DNA of 64,000 nucleotides from an uncultured Erysipelotrichaceae bacterium (GCA_947649125.1 CANSQL010000006.1:1-64000); one strand, 5' to 3'. Shown: positions 8,279 to 17,463, counted from the stretch's first letter. Notes: a model not told the origin generated them from the sequence alone. Numbers and translations: made by a program.

Positions 8279-9004
8279 TTATCGTAACGACGCTTTAGTT
8301 ATCATTGGTTGTACCAATAAATAGGCTGCATATCCAAGCGATATCAAAATAACCAATCCCTGTGCAAGATAAAAGCCGCTTGACAGCTGTTCTATCATAA
8401 ACGTATCACACACATTATAAATTCCGTGACACAGAATACACGGCATAATACAATTGGTTCGATAATAGAACGCAGCGCACATCAAACCGAAGCTTGCGGT
8501 ATTAAGCACCTGCAGCAAGGTAATATAAAACTCTGCCCCGCCTAACAGATTCAGCATATGAAGTCCGCCGAATAAAAGAGCGGAAATAAATACTGCAGCT
8601 TTCTTATACTTAGGACTGAGCGCATTGATTAAACAGGCACGGAAAATCATTTCTTCAATAAAACCGACACAAAGCATACTGATTGAAATCAAAGTGATGT
8701 GCGACAGTGAATTTTTTACCTGAAATCCGAACCATAAATTGGAACCGGCATAGATAAGCATCGGCAAATAATAAAGCAATTCACGATGATTGAGCTGCCT
8801 TACGGACTGAAAGCCCGATACCTTCAACAGATTATATTTCCTTAAACAGATAAGCATCGCTGTCACAAAAAGACAACCGAAAATTGCCGTAAAAAGATTT
8901 TCTGTACCGACAGCCTGTGATAATACAACAGCTGCATTGATACCGATCAAATACAGAATCAACCAATAAAAGGTAAAGCGTAAGCTGATTTCTTGCTTTT
9001 TCAT
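8279..9004 (-). CDS. CPBP family intramembrane metalloprotease (CAAX/Abi type)
   Basis: A multi-pass membrane protein of 241 residues with the three CPBP signatures in order: EEMIFR (EExxxR, ~110-120), FGGLHMLNLL (FxxxH, ~150) and HGIYNV (~195). The Glu and His residues form the predicted catalytic centre of the Rce1-like fold. Members act in prenyl-protein processing in eukaryotes and in bacteriocin immunity or membrane-protein cleavage in bacteria; the role here is unknown. It is the last gene of the PadR operon, 22 nt after an isoprenoid-synthase-like gene, an intriguing pairing of a prenyl-type enzyme with a Rce1-like protease. AGGGG lies about 7 nt before ATG 9004. Confidence 0.85.
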   Translation of the reverse strand: MKKQEISLRFTFYWLILYLIGINAAVVLSQAVGTENLFTAIFGCLFVTAMLICLRKYNLLKVSGFQSVRQLNHRELLYYLPMLIYAGSNLWFGFQVKNSLSHITLISISMLCVGFIEEMIFRACLINALSPKYKKAAVFISALLFGGLHMLNLLGGAEFYITLLQVLNTASFGLMCAAFYYRTNCIMPCILCHGIYNVCDTFMIEQLSSGFYLAQGLVILISLGYAAYLLVQPMITKASLR

Positions 9005-9026
9005 AAAATACCCCTGTTCCTTTCAA

Positions 9027-10253
9027 TTATAATCCATCATTTTCAATCAATGTATCGACATATTCCCAAAGCCGATCCTCACTGTATCGATTTTCATATT
9101 GACGCGTTAAGTCGGATAAAAAAGCAGCTGACAACGGCAGACAGTGTTTAATCGTTTTCCGCAATGCGTGTGAAATCATAATCGCATTTTTTTGAAACAG
9201 CGCATAAAAAATCAAATAGAAGCAGTCCTTTTCAACAAATTGCAGCAGCTCTGATCTGTCACATACCTTGCTGTTGCTTAAAGAGCTTTGAATATAAGCC
9301 AACAGCTTTCGGATAAGGTGATCGGCATTTTGCGTCGGGTGATTGGATAACAGTGTCTGATGAGCATTTGTATGATCGCTGATTGCATCCTGAATATCAT
9401 CACCGAGCTGCAGCATAAAGCCGAAGCGCATACAAAAGCGCTGCTGCTCCTCATCAAGCAATCCGTCAATTAAGATACCGTCGGCAATCACAGAGGTGCC
9501 GCCCTTTTCATAGGAAATCTCAAGCAGCTTGTCATCGCTTAATAAAACTGCACCGTCCTGTTGTTGAAGTGAGCGTATCTGTGCCGATTGTATCAGCAGC
9601 AATGCCTCATAGACCTGCGGGTATTCCTTGCGATCGAATTGCGCCTCAATAAGCGCAATCAAGCTTGAAATTCTTTCCTCATGCGCATTTTTCGGTGCAA
9701 TCGCTCCCTTTAAGCGCTTTGTGAACCATTCATTGAACTGCATCTTATGAGCCTTTGAAACATCTGGATCATCTAAATAATTATCGGAATAAGGATAAAG
9801 CATACTGTAGGCAAACATTGCCTTGTGATAGCCGCTGTATTTATGAAACAAGCACTGCAGAATTGCCAAAATCCAAATATTGCGTAAGGCCTGCATCGTA
9901 TCCTGTAAAGACAATTCAGGATCAAAACTTCTGACATCTCGAAGAAACGATATCGTCATATCCTGAAATAAAGTCCGCTCTGTTTCATTTAAACCGCTGA
10001 AGAAATGACTGTCGCCGCTCTGCATCATTTTGGTGATTTCAGTCAACGCCTTCTGTTTCCACAGCCTTCTTAAAGCGCTTTGGTTGGGAAGCTGTTCCAT
10101 GAAACGATTCAGCTTGACAATAAAGGCAGACAGCTTGTTTTCATATTCATCGCGCTGTTGATTGGATACATACCACTTCGCAAAAGAATCATATTGCGCA
10201 CTGCCTTGCCATTCAGCCAACCCTTCCTCAATCAGCTGATTAATTAAAATCAT
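9027..10253 (-). CDS. Putative class 1 isoprenoid biosynthesis enzyme
   Basis: A soluble, almost entirely helical protein of 408 residues. Two Asp-rich motifs, DNYLDDPD (~150) and LGDDIQD (~290), sit at positions expected of the trans-isoprenyl diphosphate synthase/terpene synthase fold, where they bind Mg-diphosphate. Apart from these motifs it is unlike IspA-type synthases, so substrate and product are unknown. ATG 10253 is chosen because GGAG lies about 7 nt upstream and the protein then begins MILINQLIEEG; the longer track start lacks a site. The start overlaps the upstream DUF4097 gene by 14 nt, so translation is probably coupled. Fourth gene of the PadR operon. Confidence 0.65.
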   Translation of the reverse strand: MILINQLIEEGLAEWQGSAQYDSFAKWYVSNQQRDEYENKLSAFIVKLNRFMEQLPNQSALRRLWKQKALTEITKMMQSGDSHFFSGLNETERTLFQDMTISFLRDVRSFDPELSLQDTMQALRNIWILAILQCLFHKYSGYHKAMFAYSMLYPYSDNYLDDPDVSKAHKMQFNEWFTKRLKGAIAPKNAHEERISSLIALIEAQFDRKEYPQVYEALLLIQSAQIRSLQQQDGAVLLSDDKLLEISYEKGGTSVIADGILIDGLLDEEQQRFCMRFGFMLQLGDDIQDAISDHTNAHQTLLSNHPTQNADHLIRKLLAYIQSSLSNSKVCDRSELLQFVEKDCFYLIFYALFQKNAIMISHALRKTIKHCLPLSAAFLSDLTRQYENRYSEDRLWEYVDTLIENDGL

Positions 10254-11067
10254 CTTCAAACTCCAGCTCGATGTCCCCCATGCTGCAATCAATGTTCAGC
10301 CGATATTTAGCTAGCTTGGGATGATTGCGGATGCTTTTCGATATACCGTCCGCCTTTTCCTCGGCAGTCTTGATCGTACCCATTGAAGCATTCAGCTCAT
10401 AGCTGTAATATTGTTTTTGATCATAAAGCGTAACCGAAACATCGCCCATGGAATTATCAATCGTCATATTCCCCTGTCCCTTGCCTTCATAATCCACATC
10501 ACCCATGTTTTGTGTTACATCCAAGGTTTGATACAGCGTATTGTTTAAGCTGACATCACCCATGGATTGTTCCAATACGATATCCTGTGCATAGATATCA
10601 TCGACATCGATATCGCCCATGGCAGAATACACCGTAAGCGCAGACAGCCTATTTTCCTTAGGGATCGTAATCGTGAAATGATAATCGCGGGACAGAAAGC
10701 CGATGGAGAAAAAGTGAAATCCGTCATCACGTGATTTGATTTTCAATGTATCTCCTTCCTGAATAATTTCATAATCATCGGAAGCTAAGTCCTCAGTATA
10801 CAGCATCAGCTCATCGCCCTGCTGAATCGTAATATCACCTAAATCAATATCCATCTCTAAATTCTGGAACGATGACAGCTTGATTTTCTCCCGATAATCC
10901 TCATCATCACGATCGATAAAACCAATTCCGAAAGAACCGCCTTTTCCGTATTGAACACCGAAGGAATCATGCAGTTTTCCTCCTAAGGTAATGCCAAAGA
11001 TACACAAAACAACTCCCAACATCAGTGAAGCAGTCGCAAATACGGCCCATAGCTTATATGATTTCAT
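10240..11067 (-). CDS. DUF4097 family beta-strand-repeat protein, membrane anchored
   Basis: One N-terminal membrane helix (~7-27, LWAVFATASLMLGVVLCIFG) is followed by a predicted extracytoplasmic beta-solenoid. The motif SMGD(V/I) recurs about every 17-20 residues (SMGDIDV, SMGDVSL, NMGDVDY, SMGDVSV, SMGTI, SMGDIEL), each marking a turn of the repeat. DUF4097 proteins commonly travel with DUF1700 and PadR genes and are thought to act in envelope sensing or adhesion; function is not established. It overlaps DUF1700 upstream by 14 nt and the isoprenoid-type gene downstream by 14 nt, so the operon is translationally coupled throughout. Confidence 0.85.
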   Translation of the reverse strand: MKSYKLWAVFATASLMLGVVLCIFGITLGGKLHDSFGVQYGKGGSFGIGFIDRDDEDYREKIKLSSFQNLEMDIDLGDITIQQGDELMLYTEDLASDDYEIIQEGDTLKIKSRDDGFHFFSIGFLSRDYHFTITIPKENRLSALTVYSAMGDIDVDDIYAQDIVLEQSMGDVSLNNTLYQTLDVTQNMGDVDYEGKGQGNMTIDNSMGDVSVTLYDQKQYYSYELNASMGTIKTAEEKADGISKSIRNHPKLAKYRLNIDCSMGDIELEFEDDFN

Positions 11068-11650
11068 TTTTTATTCCTCCCTTATGTCGATGATAAAACG
11101 ATGAAAGCATTTGAATGAAAAACGGCAATGCTTTCTTTATTAAAGTATATGACAGTAAGAAGCATAATCCGGCAACACCGATACAGATCAAAGAAAATCC
11201 GATATGGGTAATCAAATCAGCCGGTGCAGTGATATTCATAAATCCGGAAATAACGGAAACTATCGCAGTATAGATACATGTCGCAAACAGTACCACAGCA
11301 ACCATAATAAACACAAATAACAAAATAAAGAACACAAGCACCAAACTCGCCGCGGTAAGCGCAAGCGGTAAAGCAATCGGCAATGCACAGATTCCCATAA
11401 TGATCCAAAACAGCGATTTGATTGAGCTTGGCTGTTTATGCGTAACATCACCGTTTACTTCCTTGATTGCCGCCTCAGCCTTCAGCTGTGCCGCAAACTT
11501 AGCCGGTGCTCCAAGTTCCTTGATTGCGTCCTCCTCGCTCTCTGCTTCATTGAAATACTCCTCGCAATATGCAATCGCATCTGCTATATCATTTTCGTCT
11601 AACCCTTCCAGACGCTTTTTTAATTCCTCTGTGTATTCCTCACGATTCAT
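11054..11650 (-). CDS. DUF1700 family membrane protein
   Basis: The N-terminal ~70 residues form the soluble helical DUF1700 domain (NREEYTEELKKRLEGL, then an acidic stretch and ELGAPAKFA). About four hydrophobic helices follow (~80-185). Such proteins are membrane partners encoded after PadR regulators and before DUF4097 proteins; biochemical function is unknown. I start at ATG 11650 because AAGGAGGG lies 7 nt upstream; the ATG six nt earlier is too close to that site. It overlaps the padR-like gene by 11 nt. Confidence 0.85.
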   Translation of the reverse strand: MNREEYTEELKKRLEGLDENDIADAIAYCEEYFNEAESEEDAIKELGAPAKFAAQLKAEAAIKEVNGDVTHKQPSSIKSLFWIIMGICALPIALPLALTAASLVLVFFILLFVFIMVAVVLFATCIYTAIVSVISGFMNITAPADLITHIGFSLICIGVAGLCFLLSYTLIKKALPFFIQMLSSFYHRHKGGIKNEII

Positions 11651-11966
11651 GTTCATTCCCTCCTTCAATCAGCATTTGATCGATCTGCTTACGAAATCCC
11701 TGCCATTCCTCAACATAAAAACAATATTGACGTCTGCCTTTTTCCGTCAAGCGATAATAGCGACGATTTCTTCCCATATGCTCCTCGTCATAGGTTTCCA
11801 AGCAGCCTTCTCTGGTAAGCCTGCGCAGTACCGGATACAAGGTTGATTCCGATACCTGCAGCACCGATTTCACCTCTTGTGTTAATTTATAGCCGTAGGC
11901 AGCTTCCTTATGCAGAACTGCGAGCACAAGTGCATCTAACAGGGCTGCACCGAGTTGAAATACCAT
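11640..11966 (-). CDS. PadR family transcriptional regulator
   Basis: A 108-residue winged-helix regulator. The core YGYKLTQEVKSVLQVSESTLYPVLRRLTREG followed by the wing RNRRYYRLTEKGR is diagnostic for PadR. The C-terminal dimerisation helix is short (subfamily 2-like). It heads an operon of DUF1700, DUF4097, isoprenoid-type enzyme and CPBP protease genes. A perfect palindrome overlaps its consensus promoter, so it very probably represses its own operon; the signal is unknown. AGGAAG precedes ATG 11966. Confidence 0.92.
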   Translation of the reverse strand: MVFQLGAALLDALVLAVLHKEAAYGYKLTQEVKSVLQVSESTLYPVLRRLTREGCLETYDEEHMGRNRRYYRLTEKGRRQYCFYVEEWQGFRKQIDQMLIEGGNEHES

Positions 11967-11982
11967 GCCATCACTTCCTCTC

Positions 11983-12017
11983 TATAATATTATACGTTGT
12001 ATAATATTATATGTCAA
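11983..12017 (-). promoter_or_regulatory. Consensus promoter embedded in the PadR operator palindrome
   Basis: Minus-strand TTGACA (12012-12017) and TATAAT (11989-11994) have the ideal 17-nt spacing. The palindrome TATAATATTATAC-GTT-GTATAATATTATA (11983-12011) fills the spacer and covers the -10, so a bound dimer would exclude RNA polymerase. The predicted start is near 11982, giving a very short leader. Confidence 0.8.
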
Positions 12018-12106
12018 TAAGTGGGATAGAAATAAAATGAGACAAAATAAAAGCATTGATATTACTAATAGTAAGCTTTCGTTTTGATTGAGGACAGATG
12101 AAACAA

Positions 12107-12155
12107 TAAAAAAGAACTGCATCTGCGCTGAATAATACGCCGATACAATTCTTTT
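12107..12155 (-). terminator. Terminator downstream of uppP
   Basis: On the minus strand a 12-bp stem (AAGAATTGTATC with GATGCAGTTCTT, two G-U pairs) is followed by a run of six T. It closes the uppP transcript. Confidence 0.65.
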
Positions 12156-12168
12156 GATTACTATGTTT

Positions 12169-12999
12169 TTAGCCCGCTAAAAATCCGAAATAGAGTATTA
12201 CGATAATACCTAAGATGATTCGATAAACGCCGAATACCTTGAAATCATGCTTTCTGATATAAGACAGCAGCATTCTGATCGCAAATACCGAAACAATGAA
12301 TGAAATAAAGGTACCGATCAATAAAAGTAGCCATTCTCCGCCGGTAAACATTCCGACCTTTAAAAAGTATTTCAAGAGCTTTAATGAACTGGCACCTGCC
12401 ATGACCGGCACTGCCAGAAAGAATGAGAACTCACTGGCAACATAACGTGAACAGCCCAATAATACCGCGCCGAGAATCGTCGCACCGCTTCGTGAGGTTC
12501 CCGGAATCGCTGCCAAGACCTGAAAGCATCCGATCAAAAATGCAGTACGATAGGTCAATGCTTCAAGACTTCGCATAGTCGGCTTATGCACGATATTTTC
12601 AATCACGATAAAGGCGATACCGTATATGATCAAGGTTGCCGCAATGACAAACTCACCTGATAAATAATCCTCTAAAATCATATCCAACGGCAATCCGACA
12701 ATTACGATCGGAATACAGCCGATAATTACCTTTTTCCAAAGCTCAAGCGCATCCTTTTTTTCACTGATGCTCTTTTGGGACGAAAACGGATTCAGCTTAT
12801 GAAAATATAATACGATAACGGCTAAAATAGAGCCGAACTGAATCACTACTTTAAAAACCTCAAAAAACTCCGGTGATGAGGTCATAGGCCAAATACGATC
12901 AAATAAAATCAAATGACCGGTACTGCTGATGGGAAGCCATTCGGTAATCCCTTGAATGATACCTAGTATAACTGCCTTACATATCTCAATAAAATCCAT
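12169..12999 (-). CDS. uppP: Undecaprenyl-diphosphatase (UppP/BacA)
   Basis: An integral membrane phosphatase that recycles undecaprenyl diphosphate to the monophosphate carrier used for peptidoglycan. Both family motifs are intact: QGITEWLPISSTGHL (residues ~16-30, containing the catalytic Glu) and PGTSRSGATI (~165-174, phosphate-binding Arg). About eight membrane helices; 276 residues is normal. Overexpression in other bacteria gives bacitracin tolerance. AAAGGAG precedes ATG 12999. It lies 52 nt after mraY in the same direction, at the end of a run of wall-synthesis genes that includes the enzymes making lipid I. Confidence 0.95.
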   Translation of the reverse strand: MDFIEICKAVILGIIQGITEWLPISSTGHLILFDRIWPMTSSPEFFEVFKVVIQFGSILAVIVLYFHKLNPFSSQKSISEKKDALELWKKVIIGCIPIVIVGLPLDMILEDYLSGEFVIAATLIIYGIAFIVIENIVHKPTMRSLEALTYRTAFLIGCFQVLAAIPGTSRSGATILGAVLLGCSRYVASEFSFFLAVPVMAGASSLKLLKYFLKVGMFTGGEWLLLLIGTFISFIVSVFAIRMLLSYIRKHDFKVFGVYRIILGIIVILYFGFLAG

Positions 13000-13051
13000 A
13001 GAATTCTCCTTTATTATCGCATCGCAATATCAATCAAAAACTGCCGCATGC

Positions 13052-14014
13052 TTAAATGAAAGCACAGATCAAGCCGATAACGGCACAAATCAAACCGACA
13101 CACCAAAATAGGATGACGACCTGTGTTTCCTTATAGCCGCACATCTCAAAATGATGATGAAGCGGTGCCATTTTAAAAATACGCTTCTTGGTTCGTTTAT
13201 AATGCGTTACCTGAATGACTACTGACAGCATTTCCGCTAAGAATACCCCACCGATCACAACCAGCAGCAGCTCCTGCTTCAAAATCATCGCACTTGCGGC
13301 CAGTAAGCCGCCTAACGCAAGACTGCCTGTATCCCCCATAAAAATACGAGCCGGATGCAGATTAAAGCGCAGATACCCCAACAGCGAACCGCTGATTGCC
13401 AACAGAAATAATGCGAGCTCTGTTTTTTCCTGTACCAGTGCGAATATAATATAAGGGAAAATCGCAATCAAAGCAGTACCTGCACATAAGCCGTCTAAGC
13501 CGTCGGTAAAATTGACCGCATTGGATTCAGCCGTAAACATAATAAAGATCAAGCCGAAATATAAGATGCCTAAGTCCCATGTCAAATTCAATACGGGAAT
13601 ATGCAGAGTCGTTGCCGCAATGCTTTGATAAATGAAATAAAAAATAACTGCCAACAACGACTGTAATGCGAATTTATAGGCCGGACGAAGTCCTTCATTG
13701 TTTTTTCTTACCACAATGATAAAATCATCGATAAAGCCGATCAGCGCATAGCCCAGATACGCCAGTATCACGATCATCATTTCGGTATTGAAAAAGGATT
13801 GCGGCCGCAGTACTAAAGTAATCAACACCGGTATCAGCACAAAAACGATTCCGCCCATCGTAGGGGTACCGCCCTTTGCCTTATGTGATGCCAAGCCCTC
13901 CTCACGCTCTACCTGTCCGAATTTGATTTTATGTAGAAACGGAATCAGAATCGGCATAACCGCTAAGGTTGCGGCCAAGCTCGCTGTAAAAGCGATCAAA
14001 TAACTAATATTCAT
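13052..14014 (-). CDS. mraY: Phospho-N-acetylmuramoyl-pentapeptide transferase (MraY)
   Basis: Membrane enzyme that transfers phospho-MurNAc-pentapeptide onto undecaprenyl phosphate to make lipid I. Visible are KGGTPTMGG near the start, the Asp pair IDDFI, NFTDGLDGLCAG, the Mg-binding FMGDTGSLALGG and the cytoplasmic MAPLHHHFE loop, all characteristic. About ten helices in 320 residues. The start at 14014 follows GGAGG; the track's 33 extra residues are upstream of this and are encoded inside murE. It overlaps murE by 11 nt, indicating coupled translation in the division/cell-wall cluster. Confidence 0.95.
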   Translation of the reverse strand: MNISYLIAFTASLAATLAVMPILIPFLHKIKFGQVEREEGLASHKAKGGTPTMGGIVFVLIPVLITLVLRPQSFFNTEMMIVILAYLGYALIGFIDDFIIVVRKNNEGLRPAYKFALQSLLAVIFYFIYQSIAATTLHIPVLNLTWDLGILYFGLIFIMFTAESNAVNFTDGLDGLCAGTALIAIFPYIIFALVQEKTELALFLLAISGSLLGYLRFNLHPARIFMGDTGSLALGGLLAASAMILKQELLLVVIGGVFLAEMLSVVIQVTHYKRTKKRIFKMAPLHHHFEMCGYKETQVVILFWCVGLICAVIGLICAFI

Positions 14015-15455
14015 CTTGATTATCCTCCAAAGCCCTGTATAAGACTTCCGGGTCAGAAAAGGGATATTTTTTATCATTGAACACCTGATAGGCTTCATTT
14101 CCTTTTCCCGCAATTACTATTATATCACGCTCATGCGCAATTTTCACGGCATATTTTATTGCGCACGCACGATTTTCAAATATTTCATAGGTGTGCTCCA
14201 GGCCTTTTATCATATCATAAAGAATTTGATAAGGGGGTTCATGACGTGGGTTATCCGTTGTAAAAATTGCCGTATCGGCGTAATAAGCGGCAATTTGTGC
14301 CATTTCACTTCGCTTACTGCGATCACGATTACCACCGCAGCCGCAGATTACGATCATTTTCCGCTCTTTTAACTGATTTACCGTCTGTAACAGCGTTGAC
14401 AATGAGCTTGCGGTATGGGCATAGTCGATAATCACATAGCGATGATTAATTTCATGAGTTTCCATGCGGCCGCTGACAGGATGAAGCTTTTTTACTGTCT
14501 CTTGTCTTGTTTTACGCTTTACATTCATTTCATGCAGGACCACAAGACACTGTGCGGTATTATATACATTATGAAGACCCAAAAGACTCATTTCATACGA
14601 AATATTCTGCAGGCTGAAGGAAGAACCGCTTGCCTTAAGATCGACTGCACTGATTTGAAAATGCGCCTGTCCCTGCCCGACGGTCACTACCTTATGGTCA
14701 TGAAAGGAATATAAGGGATGAAGTGATTTATCATCATGATTCACAATTAAAATACCGTTGCGTTTGAGATAACTGCGCAGCTTCAGCTTTGTGTACTGAT
14801 AATGGGTTCTTGTGATATGATAATCCAAATGATCGCTGGCAATATTTGTATAGATAACGGCATCAAAGCGAATAAAGCCGATTCGTTCTTGATCGATGGC
14901 ATGTGAGGAAACCTCCATAATGACAGTTGGTATATGCTGCTTCAGCGCCTGGTGAAAATAATAGCCTAAGACACAGGCAGAGGGGGTCGTATTATCAATC
15001 GCAATTTCACGCCCCAAAAAGCGTACTGCACCGGTTCCGATAACCATAACACGCTGTTTCATCGTTTTTAAAAGCTGTGCCAAAATATCACTGACACTCG
15101 TTTTCGCATTTGTCCCGGTAACACCGATTACACGCAGATGACGACTCGGATCACCATAGTAAAAACGTAAGATGACTGTCTGCGCTCTGATGATATTATC
15201 ACAGTGATAACAATCCCTTTTATTTTCGCCTTCCCATAAAACGACTGCGCCCTTTGTGAGTGCCTCTGTGATATAATCGGCACCGCTTTGAACACTGCCC
15301 TTACGCGCGATAAAGAGCCAATCCTTTTGAAGCACTCTGCTGTCATCACTGATACCGAGAATCACTCGTTCATCTGTTGTCTTAATCTGTATCTGTCGCA
15401 ACAGTTTCGCCAACGTGATCGCTGCCAAGTGTAATCCACACCTTTCCACCCTCAT
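14004..15455 (-). CDS. murE: MurE-type UDP-MurNAc-tripeptide ligase
   Basis: Cytoplasmic Mur ligase adding the third amino acid of the stem peptide to UDP-MurNAc-dipeptide. The ATP loop reads GVTGTNAKTS rather than the usual GTNGKTT. The central domain has the NTTPSA motif and VMEVSSHAI, and the C-terminal domain has DYAHTASSL and CGCGGNRDRSKR. DNPRHEPP corresponds to the DNPR motif associated with meso-diaminopimelate specificity, so an m-Dap substrate is favoured but not proven. The start is uncertain. ATG 15455 lacks a ribosome site; TTG 15428 has AAAGG upstream and brings the N-terminus to normal length. It overlaps the PBP gene 3' end and the mraY 5' end. Confidence 0.9.
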   Translation of the reverse strand: MRVERCGLHLAAITLAKLLRQIQIKTTDERVILGISDDSRVLQKDWLFIARKGSVQSGADYITEALTKGAVVLWEGENKRDCYHCDNIIRAQTVILRFYYGDPSRHLRVIGVTGTNAKTSVSDILAQLLKTMKQRVMVIGTGAVRFLGREIAIDNTTPSACVLGYYFHQALKQHIPTVIMEVSSHAIDQERIGFIRFDAVIYTNIASDHLDYHITRTHYQYTKLKLRSYLKRNGILIVNHDDKSLHPLYSFHDHKVVTVGQGQAHFQISAVDLKASGSSFSLQNISYEMSLLGLHNVYNTAQCLVVLHEMNVKRKTRQETVKKLHPVSGRMETHEINHRYVIIDYAHTASSLSTLLQTVNQLKERKMIVICGCGGNRDRSKRSEMAQIAAYYADTAIFTTDNPRHEPPYQILYDMIKGLEHTYEIFENRACAIKYAVKIAHERDIIVIAGKGNEAYQVFNDKKYPFSDPEVLYRALEDNQDEY

Positions 15456-17322
15456 CCAACACAGTACCGGCCTGCGGAAGCTGATCGATTACGGTATCTC
15501 CTTCTCCGATAAACTCAAACTGCAGTCCCTCTTGTGTTACCTTCTTTTTCTCCTTGCCGATAAAGTCCTCTACCTTGATGCGATTCACATCGCCCCAAAT
15601 TTTCTTTTTCGGCAGCTGTTCATCTGTCTTTTTGACCTCTAAATACGGTAATATATCCTGCAGACAATTCTTGATGATCGGTCCGACTACCGTACCGCCG
15701 TATAGAATATCATTATGCGGTGCGTCCGCTGCGATATATAATACGATCTGCGAATCATCCATCGGTGCGGCACTGATCATGGATAATATATATTCATTCG
15801 CCATATACACACCGTTTTGTGCCTTCTGTGCAGTACCTGTTTTGCCGCCGATGCGATAGCCCTCGATATATGCGGGCTTACCGCCGCCGTTTGCGACCAC
15901 ACTCTCCAGTGCATAACGCATCTGATCACTTGTTTCCTTTGAGATTACCTGCCGCTTCACTGTCGGCTGAAATTCCAAAATCGTATCATGCGTCAACGGG
16001 TCCTCGATTGACTTCGTGATATACGGTTCATACAAGGTACCGCCGTTTACGATTGCGCTGAAGGCCGTCACAAGCTGAATCGGCGTTACGGATAAGCCTT
16101 GTCCAAAGGCAACGGTTGCCTGTTCCACCTCTCCCATCGCCTCTTTCTTGAACATGATACCGGTCGATTCACCCGGCAAGTCGATTCCTGTTTTAGAGCC
16201 GAAGCCAAACTTTGTCACATAGGAATATAGATTATCTAAGCCTAATCGCCGCCCGATTTCCACAAAGCCGGGGTTTGAGGAATTTTCCAACACCTGTAAA
16301 AAGGTCTGGAGACCATGACCGCCTGCCCGCCATGATTTGATGCGAGCACCGCCGACCATCTCATATCCCTTATCCATATACGTATCTTTAAACATATCAA
16401 ATAGGTTTAAATCAAGCGCAGAGGAAAAGGTAACCGATTTAAAGGTAGAGCCCGGTTCATAGCTTTTCCAAATCGGCAGGTTGCGATTATAAATATCGCT
16501 GTCATATTTCTCATAATGATTCGGATCAAAATCCGGCTTTGAAACCATCGCTAAAATAGCTCCTGTTTTCGGATCCATAGCGACTGCCAGTGCATTATCG
16601 GGATGATATCGCTCCATTAGATTATTCAATTCTCTTTCTACGATATCCTGAATATTGGAATCAATCGTAAGCTTTACATCCATGCCGTGTCCCGGTGCTT
16701 CATAGGATTCATTATACAGCTCTACATTATGTCCCTTCGCATCAAAGGGAATATTTAAGGCTCCGCTTTCAGCGCTTAAAATTTCATCATATTGCAGCTC
16801 TAATCCTGCCAGTCCCTGATTATCAATCCCGGTAAAGCCAAGCACCTGTGCCAAGTAGCTGTTGTTGGGATAATTGCGCAGGGAATCCTGTACCAAATAA
16901 ACGCCGGGAAGGTCCATTGACTCTAATTGTATTGCCTTTTCATCAGCGATCAAACGTCCCTCCGGCTGGATTTTTTGCGTGCTGACATGCTTAGTTATCG
17001 TTTCATAGATTTTATTTTCATCTGCCTCAAGCACCTCGGCAAGCTTTTGTGCCGTTGTTTTCGGGTCCTTTATTTGAGCCGGAACAACCATGATCGAGGT
17101 TGATGGAATATCATGTGCCAATATATTACCGTTTTTATCCAAAATACTACCTCTCAGGCCCGCAACCGTAAAATCACGTTCCCAAAGATTTAATGCTCGA
17201 GCCATAATATCGGTATGATGAAAAATTTGTTCATAGCCGAGCTTACCGAGTATCAAGGTAAAAATACATGCGCAACAAATAAAAATGATTTGAATTCTCT
17301 TTTTGACCTTACCGCGAATCAT
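15382..17322 (-). CDS. Class B penicillin-binding protein with PASTA domain (PBP2x/SpoVD/FtsI type)
   Basis: Bitopic transpeptidase that cross-links septal or elongation peptidoglycan. An N-terminal membrane anchor (~10-28, IQIIFICCACIFTLILG) is followed by a dimerisation domain (~50-200) and the transpeptidase domain. The active-site motifs are STFK (EPGSTFKS, ~300), SSN (ENSSNPG) and KTG (GGKTGTAQ). A single C-terminal PASTA repeat spans ~580-640 (VEDFIGKEKKKVTQEGL to WITLGSD). AGGTGG precedes ATG 17322. It is upstream of and overlapping murE, as in many dcw clusters. One PASTA, where PBP2x/SpoVD may have one or two, does not settle division versus sporulation function. Confidence 0.92.
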   Translation of the reverse strand: MIRGKVKKRIQIIFICCACIFTLILGKLGYEQIFHHTDIMARALNLWERDFTVAGLRGSILDKNGNILAHDIPSTSIMVVPAQIKDPKTTAQKLAEVLEADENKIYETITKHVSTQKIQPEGRLIADEKAIQLESMDLPGVYLVQDSLRNYPNNSYLAQVLGFTGIDNQGLAGLELQYDEILSAESGALNIPFDAKGHNVELYNESYEAPGHGMDVKLTIDSNIQDIVERELNNLMERYHPDNALAVAMDPKTGAILAMVSKPDFDPNHYEKYDSDIYNRNLPIWKSYEPGSTFKSVTFSSALDLNLFDMFKDTYMDKGYEMVGGARIKSWRAGGHGLQTFLQVLENSSNPGFVEIGRRLGLDNLYSYVTKFGFGSKTGIDLPGESTGIMFKKEAMGEVEQATVAFGQGLSVTPIQLVTAFSAIVNGGTLYEPYITKSIEDPLTHDTILEFQPTVKRQVISKETSDQMRYALESVVANGGGKPAYIEGYRIGGKTGTAQKAQNGVYMANEYILSMISAAPMDDSQIVLYIAADAPHNDILYGGTVVGPIIKNCLQDILPYLEVKKTDEQLPKKKIWGDVNRIKVEDFIGKEKKKVTQEGLQFEFIGEGDTVIDQLPQAGTVLDEGGKVWITLGSDHVGETVATDTD

Positions 17323-17418
17323 ACAGCGACCACCTCAATCTATTTTATGAAGTGAATGATTGTTTCATGTCTTTTGTGTTGCCAATGCAATTTGTTACAG
17401 AGTTGAAAATATAAGGAC

Positions 17419-17453
17419 TAAAAAAAGAACCGAGCCGTAATAGGTTCGATTCT
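17419..17453 (-). terminator. Terminator downstream of the PFOR gene
   Basis: On the minus strand AGAATCGAACC pairs with GGCTCGGTTCT (one mismatch, one G-U) around a six-nt loop, followed by seven T. Confidence 0.75.
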
Positions 17454-17463
17454 TAATTTAGCT

